Shown: positions 27,558 to 36,735, numbered from the stretch's first letter. The stretch: 64,000 nucleotides of DNA from Knoellia koreensis (GCF_013041615.1 NZ_JABEPQ010000003.1:186001-250000), one strand, 5' to 3'. Numbers and translations: made by a program. The notes: generated from the sequence alone by a model not told the origin.

Positions 27558-28606
27558 CAGGACTCGAAGCCCAGCGGCAGGTACTTGTCGACGTTCTCCT
27601 TGGTCACCACCGGCGCGTTGAGGACGACGCGCTTGGGCACCTCGACCTGGACGAGGTCGGACAGGCCCTTGTCCTGCGCGAGCAGCCGAGCGAGCTTGAT
27701 GCCGTCGGCAGCCTGCGTCGGCGGGTAGAGGACGGTGGCCTCCATCTTGCCTTCCTTGATCCACCGCATTGCGTTGGCCGACCCGGCGCCACCGATGAAG
27801 GCCATCTCGTGCCGGTTCGCCTGGTCGAGCGCGGCCATGACGCCCACGCCCTGGTCATCGTCGTGGTTCCAGAGGATGTCGATCTTCTTGGCGGCCTGGA
27901 GGAGGTTGGACGCCTCCTTCTCACCGGACTCGACGGTGAACTGCGCCGCGACCCGGTTGTCGACCGTCTGCCCACAGGCCTTCAGCGCGTCGGCGAAGCC
28001 CTTGCTGCGGTCCTGGGTCAGCGGCAGCGAGTCGATGCCGGCGATCTCGGCGATGACCGGGTTGCTGAGCTTCTTGTCCTTGACGACCTTGCAGGCGTAC
28101 GTCCCGGCCGAGACCCCCATGCCGTAGTTGTCGCCGAGGATCGTGGTGCGGGCGGCGAACGGGCTGGAGAACTCGCGGTCGACGTTCACCACCGGGATGC
28201 CGGCATTCATCGCCTTGGTCGCGACCTCGGTCAGCGCCGCACCATCGGTGGGCAGCAACACGATCGCGTCGACCTTGTCGTTGATGAAGGTTTCGATCTG
28301 CGCGATCTGCTGGCTAGCGTCATTGGTGCCCTCGACGGCCTTGAAGTCGATGTCCGAGTACTTCTTCGCCTCGGCCTGCGCGGAGCTGTTGATCGCGGCC
28401 AGCCAGCCGTGGTCGGCAGCCGGGCCCGAGAACCCGATGGTCACCTTGTCGCCCGGAGCGTCGTTGTCGCTCGCGGCCTTGGGCGCCGCCGACGAGTCGT
28501 TGCTGGTCTGCTGGGGGTCGTTGCTCGTGCACCCGGCTGCCACGAGGGCGAGGGCGCCGGCGATGCCGACGGCGGCGAGGCGCCGGGAGGTGATGGTGCG
28601 CTTCAT
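27557..28606 (-). CDS. Sugar ABC transporter substrate-binding lipoprotein (RbsB type)
   Basis: The 349-residue protein has a lipobox signal (ALALVAAGC, Cys at about 26), a low-complexity linker, then a periplasmic-binding-protein type I fold: VTIGFSGPAADHGWLAAINSSAQAEAKKY, QIETFINDKVDAIVLLPTDG, GIPVVNVDREF, and DILWNHDDDQGVGVMAALDQ. It binds sugar outside the membrane and delivers it to the permease and ATPase encoded just upstream. A 75-nt gap containing one GTATGCCG word separates it from the permease gene. Confidence 0.92.
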   Translation of the reverse strand: MKRTITSRRLAAVGIAGALALVAAGCTSNDPQQTSNDSSAAPKAASDNDAPGDKVTIGFSGPAADHGWLAAINSSAQAEAKKYSDIDFKAVEGTNDASQQIAQIETFINDKVDAIVLLPTDGAALTEVATKAMNAGIPVVNVDREFSSPFAARTTILGDNYGMGVSAGTYACKVVKDKKLSNPVIAEIAGIDSLPLTQDRSKGFADALKACGQTVDNRVAAQFTVESGEKEASNLLQAAKKIDILWNHDDDQGVGVMAALDQANRHEMAFIGGAGSANAMRWIKEGKMEATVLYPPTQAADGIKLARLLAQDKGLSDLVQVEVPKRVVLNAPVVTKENVDKYLPLGFES

Positions 28607-28681
28607 TCGTTTCTCCTTGGTGGGGCGGTATGCCGCGTGCGGATGTTGGGTGGTGTGGATTCCCCTGGGCGAGTTTGTGTT

Positions 28682-29815
28682 TCAGGCCTTGGCCGACTCG
28701 CGATGTCGGGCGGCCACGCGTTGCTGGAGCAGCACGGCGGCGATGATGATGGCGCCCTTGGCGACGGCCTGGGTCGAGGTGTCGACGTTGTTGAGCGTGA
28801 ACACGTTGCTGAGCGTCGTGAAGATGAGGACACCGAAGACGGTGCCGACGATGGTGCCGCGACCGCCGCTCAGCAGCGTCCCTCCGATGACGACGGCGGC
28901 GATGGTGTCCAGCTCGAGCAGGTTGCCGTGTGTGGACGTGCCCGTGGTCGTGCGCGCCATCAGCATGACCGCGGCGATGCCGCACGCCACCCCGATGAGG
29001 ACATACAGGTATGCCGTGTGACGCTGCACGCGGATCCCGGCCAGCCGCGCGGCCTCCGGGTTGCCGCCGATGGCCAGGGTTCGCCGGCCGAACGTCGTGC
29101 GGTTGAGCAGCACCCAGCCGATCACGGCGACCACGGCGAACATGATGACGAGCACCGGGATCCCAAGGACGCTGCCACCGAAGAAGTCGATGAAGCCGCG
29201 CTCGCGCACGATCTGGGTCTTGCGCTGGGCGATGATCTCGGCCAGCCCGCGGGCTGCCGCGAGCATGGCGAGGGTGGCGATGAAGGGGGCGACCTTCCCG
29301 TAGGCGATCAGGATCCCGTTGACCAGCCCGCAGGCCGCCCCGACCACGAGCGCGGTGAAGACCATGACGATCCAGTGGAAGTCCGCGGCCATGGCCTGGG
29401 TCGCCAAGGTGGTGGCCCACACCGACGACAGGGCGACGATCGCACCCACCGACAGGTCGATGCCGCCGCCACAGATCACGAAGGTCATCCCCACCGCGAC
29501 GACGCCGGTGACGCTGGCGAGGCGCAGGATCGTCATCGCGTTGTCGAGGCTGCCGAACCGGTCGCCGGCGGTGACGAGGCCGACGACGCACAGCACGAGG
29601 AGGGCGATGACCAGGCCGAGGTTGCGCCCAGCCGCGCCCGCGACCAGTCCACCGAGAGGGCCCGACCGTCGGGCACCGTCCCCCTCGGTCGCGACGGCGC
29701 TGGTCTCCTGTTTGGGCAGGCCGGACGCCGATGCTTCCTTCTCCTGGCCCGTGGTGGGGCCCTTGGACGGGTCCCGTGACGGGTCCGGCGTCGTCGCCGG
29801 GGCTTCGAGGCTCAC
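28682..29815 (-). CDS. Sugar ABC transporter permease (RbsC type)
   Basis: The 377-residue membrane protein has a long, acidic/Pro-rich cytoplasmic N-terminus (about 65 residues), then about ten helices. It shows the RbsC/XylH signatures: TGVVAVGMTFVICGGGIDLSVGAIVAL, GLVNGILIAYGKVAPFIATLAMLAAARGLA, GGNPEAARLAGIRV and GGTLLSGGRGTIVGTVFGVLIFTTLSN. GTG at 29815 overlaps the ATPase stop by 4 nt, so the two are coupled. Confidence 0.92.
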   Translation of the reverse strand: MSLEAPATTPDPSRDPSKGPTTGQEKEASASGLPKQETSAVATEGDGARRSGPLGGLVAGAAGRNLGLVIALLVLCVVGLVTAGDRFGSLDNAMTILRLASVTGVVAVGMTFVICGGGIDLSVGAIVALSSVWATTLATQAMAADFHWIVMVFTALVVGAACGLVNGILIAYGKVAPFIATLAMLAAARGLAEIIAQRKTQIVRERGFIDFFGGSVLGIPVLVIMFAVVAVIGWVLLNRTTFGRRTLAIGGNPEAARLAGIRVQRHTAYLYVLIGVACGIAAVMLMARTTTGTSTHGNLLELDTIAAVVIGGTLLSGGRGTIVGTVFGVLIFTTLSNVFTLNNVDTSTQAVAKGAIIIAAVLLQQRVAARHRESAKA

Positions 29816-31329
29816 GCGGCGTCTCCTCTCATGACGATGTCGAGCACTCCACGTTCGTCGAGCTCACCGCTCGCGGCCTCGGCCAGCACGGCTCCGTCGC
29901 CGATGACGAGGACCCGGTCGGACAGGCCGAGCACCTCCTCGATCTCGCTGGAGACGACGACCACGGCGACACCGCGGTCGGCCAGGGTGCGGATGAGACC
30001 GTAGATCTCGGACCGGGCGCCGACGTCGACGCCGCGGGTGGGTTCGTCGAGCAGCAGCACGCGGCAGTCACGCAGCAGCCAGCGCGCCAGCACCACCTTC
30101 TGCTGGTTGCCCCCGGAGAGGGTGCGCATCTCGCGGCCGATGTCCGGCGGCCGCACGTCGACCGAGCGGGCGATGTCGGCGGAAGCACGCCGCATACCCC
30201 GCCCGTCCAGCACGCCACCCTTGGCGAACCGCGTGAGGCTCGCCAACGAGATGTTGGTGGCCACGGAGTCACCGAGGAGGAGCGCCTGCGACTTGCGCTC
30301 TTCGGGGCACAGCCCAATGCCGGCAGCGACCGCCGCGTCGACCGAGCCCGGCCTCAGGGCCTTCCCGCCCACGCGGACCGTGCCGCGGTCGGCCTTCCGG
30401 GCGCCGAAAACGGTCTCGAGGATCTCCGAACGGCCGGCCCCGACCAGTCCGGCGAACCCGACCACCTCCCCGGGTCGCACACTGAAGTCGACATCCGCGA
30501 ACTCCCCTGCGCGCGAAAGGCCCTCGACCTCGAGCAGCGGCTCGCCCGGCGGCACGCCCGGCCGCGGTGGGAAGACGTACTCGATCGACCGCCCCGTCAT
30601 GAGCCGGATGACCTCCGCCGTCGGGGTCTCCTTGGCGGGCAGGCCCGTTGTCACCGTGCCGCCGTCCTTGAGGACCGTCACCCGGTCGCCGATCGCGCGG
30701 ATCTCCTCGAGCCGGTGCGAGATGTAGACGACGGCCACGCCCTCGGCGGTGAGGTCGCGGATGACCCCGAAGAGTCGTTGCACCTCACCGGCGTCGAGCA
30801 CGGCGGAGGGCTCGTCCATGACGATGAGGCGGGCGTCGCGCGACAGGGCACGCGCCATGCTCACGATCTGCTGACCGGCTGCCGACAGGCTCCCGACCTC
30901 GGCCGTCGGCGAGATCTCGCTGTGGCCGAGCCGGCGCAGCAGGTCTGCGGTCTCGCGGGCCGCGGCCCGCCGCTGCGAGAAGCCGTACCGCGCACGCTCG
31001 TGCCCGAGGAAGATGTTCTCCGCGACCGTGAGCCCCTCGACGAGGTCGAGCTCCTGGTAGATGGTGGCGATGCCGAGGTCCATCGCGGCCTGTGGGTGCG
31101 AGAGCCGAACCTCGGTGCCGTTCCACGTGATTCGGCCCTCGTCGGGCTGGTGGACTCCCGCCAGCACCTTGATGAGGGTGGACTTGCCGGCGCCGTTCTG
31201 GCCCAGGAGGCAGTGCACCTCACCCGGCTCGACCTCGAGGTCGACGCCGCGCAGGGCGACGACGCCGGGGAACCGTTTCACGATGCCGGTCATCGCCAAC
31301 AAGGGCGAGGCTGCGTTGCCTCGGGTCAT
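29812..31329 (-). CDS. Sugar ABC transporter ATPase, two nucleotide-binding domains (RbsA type)
   Basis: The 505-residue protein holds two ABC domains, as in RbsA/XylG. The first has Walker A GQNGAGKST, signature LSAAGQQ, Walker B LIVMDEPSAVLD. The second has a degenerate P-loop GLVGAGRSE, signature LSGGNQQKVVLARWL, and VLLLDEPTRGVDVG. It powers sugar uptake. The ATG at 31329 has no ribosome-binding site, but a TTGACC-N18-TAGCGT promoter-like pair ends 8 nt before it, so the operon may begin with a leaderless transcript. It is the first gene of the sugar operon. Confidence 0.92.
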   Translation of the reverse strand: MTRGNAASPLLAMTGIVKRFPGVVALRGVDLEVEPGEVHCLLGQNGAGKSTLIKVLAGVHQPDEGRITWNGTEVRLSHPQAAMDLGIATIYQELDLVEGLTVAENIFLGHERARYGFSQRRAAARETADLLRRLGHSEISPTAEVGSLSAAGQQIVSMARALSRDARLIVMDEPSAVLDAGEVQRLFGVIRDLTAEGVAVVYISHRLEEIRAIGDRVTVLKDGGTVTTGLPAKETPTAEVIRLMTGRSIEYVFPPRPGVPPGEPLLEVEGLSRAGEFADVDFSVRPGEVVGFAGLVGAGRSEILETVFGARKADRGTVRVGGKALRPGSVDAAVAAGIGLCPEERKSQALLLGDSVATNISLASLTRFAKGGVLDGRGMRRASADIARSVDVRPPDIGREMRTLSGGNQQKVVLARWLLRDCRVLLLDEPTRGVDVGARSEIYGLIRTLADRGVAVVVVSSEIEEVLGLSDRVLVIGDGAVLAEAASGELDERGVLDIVMRGDAA

Positions 31330-31337
31330 GCCGGCAG

Positions 31338-31367
31338 ACGCTAGACCTACTTTTGTATGCCGGTCAA
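31338..31367 (-). promoter_or_regulatory. Candidate promoter of the sugar operon (leaderless)
   Basis: On the reverse strand, TTGACC (31362-31367) and TAGCGT (31338-31343) are 18 nt apart and the -10-like box lies 8 nt before the RbsA-type ATG. The transcript would start at or next to the start codon, consistent with the missing ribosome-binding site. Confidence 0.4.
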
Positions 31368-31375
31368 GCAAAAGT
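31349..31375. promoter_or_regulatory. Candidate ROK-repressor operator
   Basis: ACTTTTG, a 13-nt spacer, and CAAAAGT form a perfect 7-bp inverted repeat in an AT-rich stretch between the divergent ROK gene and sugar operon. It covers the proposed -35 box and spacer of the operon, so binding would block transcription. ROK/XylR/NagC repressors commonly bind such interrupted palindromes. Confidence 0.55.
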
Positions 31376-31439
31376 TTGATGTCAAGGATCCAGATCTGCC
31401 GCAGGTGCCTCGAGAAGTCCCCTGTGGTTCACTTCCCCC

Positions 31440-32639
31440 GTGGACACCGCAGGACCCCTCACGACGGTCAACGGGTCGTCGGGTGCCGGTGACCTGCTCC
31501 AGCTCATGCGCGACGGCAAGCCGCGCACCCGCGCCGAGCTCATCCAGCTCACCGGGCTCGCCCGGTCGACCGTCGGTGCGCGCGTCGACGCGCTCCTCGG
31601 CACGGGCCTCCTGGCACCTTCGGGCGAGGCGGCCAGCACCGGTGGTCGCCCACCGGCGAGGTTCGCCTTCAACCCCGACGCCCGGGTGGTCATCGGCGCG
31701 GATCTCGGTGCGACACATGCGATCGTGGCGCTCACCGACCTCAGCGGGCGGGTCATTGCCGAGCGCGCCGAGCCGCTCGACATCACCCTCGGTCCCAAGC
31801 CCGTGCTCGACCGGGTGGTGCGCACCGCCAAGGCCCTGCTCCGTTCGGCGGGGCGGCGCCAGGACGAGCTCGCGGGCGTCGGCATCGGCCTGCCCGGCCC
31901 GGTGGAGCACTCGAGCGGGCGACCTGCCCTGCCGCCGATCATGCCCGGCTGGGACGACTTCGACGTGCCCGGTCATGTCTCGTCCCGCCTCGGCGGCTGC
32001 CCGGTCCTCGTCGACAACGACGTGAACATCATGGCGCTGGGCGAGCACGCGACGATCTACCCCGAGGTCGACCACCTGATGTTCGTCAAGGTGGCCACCG
32101 GTATCGGCGCCGGCATCATCAGCGACGGCCGGCTCACCCGTGGCGCCCAGGGGTCCGCGGGCGACCTGGGGCACGTCGCCGCTCCCCACGGGGGCGACGT
32201 CCGCTGCACCTGCGGCAACGTCGGCTGCCTCGAAGCGGTAGCGAGCGGACCAGCCATCGTGAGATCCCTTGCAGCACAGAGCGTTGACGCGGGCGACAGC
32301 CGGGGACTGATCTCCCTGGCCAAGTCCGGCGACACGGTCGCCACGGCCGCGATCCGCGACGCCGGCCGGGAGATCGGTGAGGTGCTGGCCACCTGCGTGA
32401 GCCTGCTCAACCCGTCGGTCATCGTCGTCGGCGGCATCCTCGCGCAGGCGGCCGAGAGCCTGCTGGCCGGCATCCGCGAGGTCGTCTACCGCCGCTCGCT
32501 GCCGCTGGCGACGGGCGACCTGCAGATCGTGGCCGCACGCACCGGCGACCACGCCGGCGTGATCGGCGCGGCCACCATGGTGATCCAGCACGCCCTGTCA
32601 GCCGAGCAGGTCGAGCTCGCCCTCACCTCCTCGGCCTGA
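31440..32639 (+). CDS. ROK-family transcriptional repressor (XylR/NagC type)
   Basis: The 399-residue protein has an N-terminal winged helix (RTRAELIQLTGLARSTVGARVDALLGTGLL). A ROK sugar-kinase-like domain follows: GADLGATHAIVALTD (phosphate-binding loop), GVGIGLPGPVEHSSG, the zinc motif CTCGNVGCLEAVASG, and VIVVGGILAQ. It is divergent from the RbsABC-xylA operon, with a palindromic operator between them. It is expected to repress that operon until the sugar, or a derivative, binds its kinase-like domain. The start is GTG at 31440. Confidence 0.92.
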   Translation: MDTAGPLTTVNGSSGAGDLLQLMRDGKPRTRAELIQLTGLARSTVGARVDALLGTGLLAPSGEAASTGGRPPARFAFNPDARVVIGADLGATHAIVALTDLSGRVIAERAEPLDITLGPKPVLDRVVRTAKALLRSAGRRQDELAGVGIGLPGPVEHSSGRPALPPIMPGWDDFDVPGHVSSRLGGCPVLVDNDVNIMALGEHATIYPEVDHLMFVKVATGIGAGIISDGRLTRGAQGSAGDLGHVAAPHGGDVRCTCGNVGCLEAVASGPAIVRSLAAQSVDAGDSRGLISLAKSGDTVATAAIRDAGREIGEVLATCVSLLNPSVIVVGGILAQAAESLLAGIREVVYRRSLPLATGDLQIVAARTGDHAGVIGAATMVIQHALSAEQVELALTSSA

Positions 32640-32641
32640 CC

Positions 32642-33511
32642 TCAGGCGACGTCGCGACGCCGCACGACCGCCACCATCGCGACCGCCGCCACGAGGACGT
32701 ATGCCGCGACCGTCACCAGTCCCCGGCCGCCACCGACGGCGTCCTGGACACCGGGCGGCAGCGGACCCGTCTGGGCCGGGATCACTGACACGATGAGCGA
32801 CCCGGCGTTGACCCCGGGGAGCACGTCCCGCAATGGCTTCAGCGCCTCGAGCGAGGTGCCGGCCACTGCGGAGATGAGGTTCTCGATGCCGAGGATCCAC
32901 ACGACACCCAGCCCGATGGGCAGGGCCACCGACCGCAGCAGGACGCCCAGCGCGGCCCCGATCGTCGCCCACATCGCCATGACGAGCCACCCGCTGCCGA
33001 GCCCGGAGGCAAGCGCACCGAGAGTGGGCCAGTCCATCGGCTGGCCCTCGGCCAAGGCGATGCCGGCACCGGAGGCCGCGCACGTCGCGAAGAGCACCAG
33101 CACGCCCACCCCCGTGGCGACGACCAGAGCCACCACCTGCGCGCCGAAGACGGCGGACCGCCGGGGTCCCTGCGTGAACAGCGTCTTGACCGTGTCTCCG
33201 GTGAACTCGGTGCCACTGACCAGGGCGCCCAGGACGAGGGCCAGCGCCCCGGCGAAGACGGGGAACGCGCTCGTGGTGTTGGTGACCACCTCCGCGGGGA
33301 GCGTGCCGGCGAGAAGCTGTTCGGGGGTCTGGCCGTCGGTCATGGGAGCGCCCGGTCCACTGCGGTAGGACAGGTAGGGGATCACGTATCCGAAGACCTG
33401 GCTGAGCGTGACCGCTGAGGCGAGCAGCACCCACGAGGCCGGTCGGCGGACCAGCTTGGTGAGCTCGGCACGGGTCATCGCGACCATGGAGGTGGCGGAG
33501 TTGTCAGACAT
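32642..33511 (-). CDS. ABC-2 type transporter permease
   Basis: The 289-residue product has an N-terminal cytoplasmic helix (MTRAELTKLVRRPASWVLLAS) and about six membrane segments, including SAFPVFAGALALVLGALVSGTEF (followed by GDTVKTLFTQGPRRSAVFGAQVVAL), typical of ABC-2 permeases. The ATG at 33511 overlaps the ATPase gene by 8 nt. It pairs with the DrrA-like ATPase upstream as an exporter or membrane-stress pump. It ends 2 nt from the convergent ROK gene. Confidence 0.85.
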   Translation of the reverse strand: MSDNSATSMVAMTRAELTKLVRRPASWVLLASAVTLSQVFGYVIPYLSYRSGPGAPMTDGQTPEQLLAGTLPAEVVTNTTSAFPVFAGALALVLGALVSGTEFTGDTVKTLFTQGPRRSAVFGAQVVALVVATGVGVLVLFATCAASGAGIALAEGQPMDWPTLGALASGLGSGWLVMAMWATIGAALGVLLRSVALPIGLGVVWILGIENLISAVAGTSLEALKPLRDVLPGVNAGSLIVSVIPAQTGPLPPGVQDAVGGGRGLVTVAAYVLVAAVAMVAVVRRRDVA

Positions 33512-34439
33512 GGGAAGGCTCCTGGGTGGCGTCGGAAGCGCTGCCGGACTGGCTGGTGAGGTCGAAGAAGACGTCCTCGAGCTGGCGCTCGGTACGTCGC
33601 AACCCGGTGACGGCGACACCGGCGGCCACGAGCTCGCGGGTGACGTCCGCGGTGTGCCGGGTGGGCACGGTGACGACCAGGTGACCGCCGTCGGGACGCA
33701 CGGACTCGACGTAGGACAGTGCGCGCAGGGTCGCCAGGGCGGTGTCGGAGGGCGTGGCCCGCACCTCGAGGTCCGGCTGCCCGCGGAGCTCCTCCACGGT
33801 GCCCACCGTGACGATGTGCCCGTGGTCGATCACCGCCACGCGCTGGCAGACGGCCTGCACCTCCTGCATGAGGTGGCTCGACAGGATGACCGTCCGCCCC
33901 TGGTCGCCCAGATCGGCGATGAGCGCGCGCATGTCACGCATCCCTTGCGGGTCAAGGCCGTTCGTCGGCTCGTCGAGGATCACCAGCTCGGGGTCCTTGA
34001 GCAGGGCGGCCGCGACCCCCAGACGCTGCTTCATGCCGAGGGAGTAGGAGCCGAACCTGTCGCCGGCCCGACCGGCCAGGTCGACCGCCTCGAGGGCCGG
34101 CATGACCCTGGAGGCCGGCACTGCGGCATACCTGGCCATGAGCTCGAGATTGGTGCGCCCCGAGAGGTAGGGGTAGAAGCCCGGCCCCTCGATCAGGGAT
34201 CCGGTGCGCCGCAACGCATCCGGGTCCCCCGGCGGACGACCGAGGATGCTGGCCCGGCCACTGCTCGGGCGCACCAGCCCTAGCAGCATGCGCAGCGTGG
34301 TGGTCTTCCCGGCGCCGTTGGGGCCGAGGAAGCCGAACGCCTCGCCACGGCGGACGGTGAGGTCGACACCGTCCACCGCGACGACCGAGCCGTAGCGCTT
34401 GGTCAGCGCCTCAGCCGAGATGACGGCGTCGGTGCTCAC
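33504..34439 (-). CDS. ABC transporter ATP-binding protein (DrrA/CcmA type)
   Basis: The 311-residue ATPase has Walker A GPNGAGKTTT, Q-loop SLIEGPGFYPYLSGRTNL, signature YSLGMKQRLGVAAALL, Walker B LVILDEPTNGLDPQGM and switch HLMQEV. A C-terminal extension of about 90 residues (QPDLEVRATPSDTAL...) is typical of antibiotic or lantibiotic-type exporters (BcrA-like). GTG at 34439 overlaps the stop of the SHOCT gene. With the downstream permease and the upstream two-component pair it looks like an envelope-stress or antimicrobial-peptide response unit. Confidence 0.9.
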   Translation of the reverse strand: MSTDAVISAEALTKRYGSVVAVDGVDLTVRRGEAFGFLGPNGAGKTTTLRMLLGLVRPSSGRASILGRPPGDPDALRRTGSLIEGPGFYPYLSGRTNLELMARYAAVPASRVMPALEAVDLAGRAGDRFGSYSLGMKQRLGVAAALLKDPELVILDEPTNGLDPQGMRDMRALIADLGDQGRTVILSSHLMQEVQAVCQRVAVIDHGHIVTVGTVEELRGQPDLEVRATPSDTALATLRALSYVESVRPDGGHLVVTVPTRHTADVTRELVAAGVAVTGLRRTERQLEDVFFDLTSQSGSASDATQEPSHV

Positions 34440-34711
34440 GCCGGCCCCATCCGCTTCAGCGTCGTCAGGCGACGCTCGTACTCCTGCTCGTCGATCTCGC
34501 CGGCCGCGTAGCGCTCGGCCAGCCGTGCCTCACCGGCCCGCTGGGCGCTCTGCGCGTGGTAGCGACCCCAACGACGACGCCCGAAGAAGCCGAACGTGGC
34601 AAAGACCGCGACGATGAACAGCAGCCACAGGAAGGGGAAGATCGGCCACCACGGGCCGGGACCGTCCCAGCGGTCGTGGGCCGCGATGGCTGTGGTGATG
34701 GTGGTCAACAT
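34436..34711 (-). CDS. Small membrane protein with C-terminal SHOCT domain
   Basis: The 91-residue protein has one membrane helix (WWPIFPFLWLLFIVAVFATFGFFG) and a cytoplasmic SHOCT motif (RAGEARLAERYAAGEIDEQEYERRLTTLKR). The ATG at 34711 has an AAGGAG site; a longer frame to 34765 lacks one. It is translationally coupled to the ABC ATPase. SHOCT domains mediate oligomerisation, so this protein may scaffold the transporter. Confidence 0.82.
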   Translation of the reverse strand: MLTTITTAIAAHDRWDGPGPWWPIFPFLWLLFIVAVFATFGFFGRRRWGRYHAQSAQRAGEARLAERYAAGEIDEQEYERRLTTLKRMGPA

Positions 34712-34861
34712 GGTGACTCCTTGATCGGACCGGCTGCTTGTCACCGGTCGGTTGGTGTCACCCATGCTTCGCCGCGCGGCCCGCCCGCGAATCCCACCGC
34801 AGGCGTCAGTTCCGTTGCGCCCGACGGAGTATGCCGCGTGGCCCAGCCTGCGGCGCGAGGC

Positions 34862-35536
34862 TCAGTCGCCCGACCAGCCGGGCCGGACGAGGCCGCTCTC
34901 GTAGGCCAGCACGACCAGCTGGGCCCGGTCACGGACGTGGAGCTTGACCATGGCCCGGCTCACGTGGGTCTTCGCGGTCGCTGGGCTGACGACGAGGCGT
35001 TCGGCGATCTCGTCGTTGGACAACCCCTCCCCGACGAGCGCGACGATCTCGCGCTCCCGCTCGGTGAGGCGTGAGAGCTCTTGCACTGCAGGTGCATTCG
35101 TGCCGCGGCTGCGGTTGGCGAACTCTCCGATCAGTCGGCGCGTGACGCCCGGGCTCAGCAGCGCGTCTCCGCCGGCAACCGCCCGGACGGCGCGCACCAG
35201 CTCGGCCGGTTCGGTGTCCTTGACGAGGAAGCCGCTGGCGCCGATGCGCACGGCCTCGAAGACGTACTCGTCCAAGTCGAACGTCGTCAGGACCACCACC
35301 CGGGTCCCGGCCAGCTCGGGGGCGGCGACGATGCGGCGCGTGGCCTCCAGTCCGTCCGTGCCCGGCATACGGATGTCCATGAGGACCACGTCGGGAGCTG
35401 TCTCGCGCACCAGCTCGACGGCCTCGGCGCCGTCCGACGCCTCTCCGACCACCTCGATGTCGTCCTCGGCGTCGAGCAGGGCTCGCAGGCCCGCACGCAG
35501 GAGCGCCTGGTCGTCGGCCAGCACCACCCGGATCAC
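34862..35536 (-). CDS. NarL/FixJ-family response regulator
   Basis: The 224-residue protein has a receiver domain (VVLADDQALLRAGLRALLDAEDDIEVVGEA, phospho-Asp in VVLMDIRMPGTDG, Lys in FLVKDTEPAELV) and a LuxR-type helix-turn-helix (LTEREREIVALVGEGLSNDEIAERLVVSPATAKTHVSRAMVKL). GTG at 35536 overlaps the kinase stop by 4 nt. It probably activates the SHOCT-ABC genes that follow on the same strand. Confidence 0.93.
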   Translation of the reverse strand: MIRVVLADDQALLRAGLRALLDAEDDIEVVGEASDGAEAVELVRETAPDVVLMDIRMPGTDGLEATRRIVAAPELAGTRVVVLTTFDLDEYVFEAVRIGASGFLVKDTEPAELVRAVRAVAGGDALLSPGVTRRLIGEFANRSRGTNAPAVQELSRLTEREREIVALVGEGLSNDEIAERLVVSPATAKTHVSRAMVKLHVRDRAQLVVLAYESGLVRPGWSGD

Positions 35537-36735
35537 GCGGCACCACCGGTGGGGATGCGAGCCGTCACGCGCAGCCCACCGCGCGCCGAACGCCTGAGCT
35601 CGAGGTCGCCTCCGAGGGCTCTGGCCCGCTCGGTCATGCCGTGAATTCCGTTACCCCGCTTGAGGTTCTCGACCGAGGGGCCGCCGGTGCCGTCGTCGTC
35701 GACGCTGATGGTCAGCACCTCTTCACCGTAGCCGAGGACGACATCGGCGGACCTGGCGTGGGCGTGCCGCACGACGTTGGTGATGGCCTCCTGCACGATG
35801 CGGTAGGCCGCGAGCTCGACCGCGGCGGGCAGTGGCCGCGACAGCCCGGTGACGGTCTTGGTGACCTCGAGTCCGGCCAGCCGGCTGCGGTCCACGATGT
35901 CGTCGAGGGCGGCGATGGTCGCGCCGGGCGACCGCGGGGCGGGCCCGTCCTCGGTGCGCAGCACGTCGATGAGCGAACGCAGCTCCCCCAGCGCCTCCTT
36001 GCTCGAGTCCTTGATGGCCTGCAGCGCCGGCTCGACCTGCTCGGTCTGGTTGCGCTGGGCCAGGTGCAGGGCGACCCCGGCCTGGACGTTGATGAGGGAC
36101 ATGTGGTGGGCGACGACGTCGTGCAGCTCCTGGGCGATCCGCAGCCGCTCCTCCCCCGCGCGACGACGCCTGGACTCCATGGCCGCGGCGCGCGCGGCGG
36201 CGACCCGTTCGCGCCAGCCGCGGAACACCTCCGCCAGAGACAGCACCACCACGGTCCACGCGACGGTCCCTCCGATCGAGTTCCACGACAACGTGTCGAA
36301 CCACGTCAGCCGGCCCACGAGGTTGCCCACCAGGACCAGCGCAGCACCGGCCCACGCCACCAGCCGGTGCCCACGCACCACCGTGGCCACCAGCATCACC
36401 GCCAGCCCGACGAAGACCGGGCCGTACGGGAACGCGAGAGCCAGGTAGGTCGCCACCGCCGCGGCTGTCGCCGCCATGGCTGCCCTCGGCGCCCTCCGGG
36501 CCACGACGATCGCGACCGGCGCGACGAGCAGCAGCAGGACCCCGATGAGGCTCAACGGGCGGCTGCCCGGCTGCCAGTGCGCGGCACCTCGCGTGCCGCC
36601 GAGCTGCACCACGAGCACGACGACAGCGACGACCCACCGCAGCGCAGGCGGAGGGCCCGGCCGCCCGGCACCGGGACCGCGCTCGCCCCAGGCCCACGGC
36701 GGACCCCACGGGCGCGGGTAGTCGGGCGCGTGCAT
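35533..36735 (-). CDS. Sensor histidine kinase (HisKA_3, NarL partner)
   Basis: The 400-residue kinase has an N-terminal membrane domain with about six helices (residues 25-165). A dimerisation domain with phospho-His in ERLRIAQELHDVVAHHMSLI follows, then a HATPase_c domain (AYRIVQEAITNVVRHAHA, then DDDGTGG and GNGIHGMTERARALGG). There is no large extracellular sensor, as in intramembrane-sensing kinases that respond to cell-envelope stress. The ATG at 36735 was chosen; a longer upstream frame is Arg-rich and has no supporting site. Confidence 0.92.
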   Translation of the reverse strand: MHAPDYPRPWGPPWAWGERGPGAGRPGPPPALRWVVAVVVLVVQLGGTRGAAHWQPGSRPLSLIGVLLLLVAPVAIVVARRAPRAAMAATAAAVATYLALAFPYGPVFVGLAVMLVATVVRGHRLVAWAGAALVLVGNLVGRLTWFDTLSWNSIGGTVAWTVVVLSLAEVFRGWRERVAAARAAAMESRRRRAGEERLRIAQELHDVVAHHMSLINVQAGVALHLAQRNQTEQVEPALQAIKDSSKEALGELRSLIDVLRTEDGPAPRSPGATIAALDDIVDRSRLAGLEVTKTVTGLSRPLPAAVELAAYRIVQEAITNVVRHAHARSADVVLGYGEEVLTISVDDDGTGGPSVENLKRGNGIHGMTERARALGGDLELRRSARGGLRVTARIPTGGAA

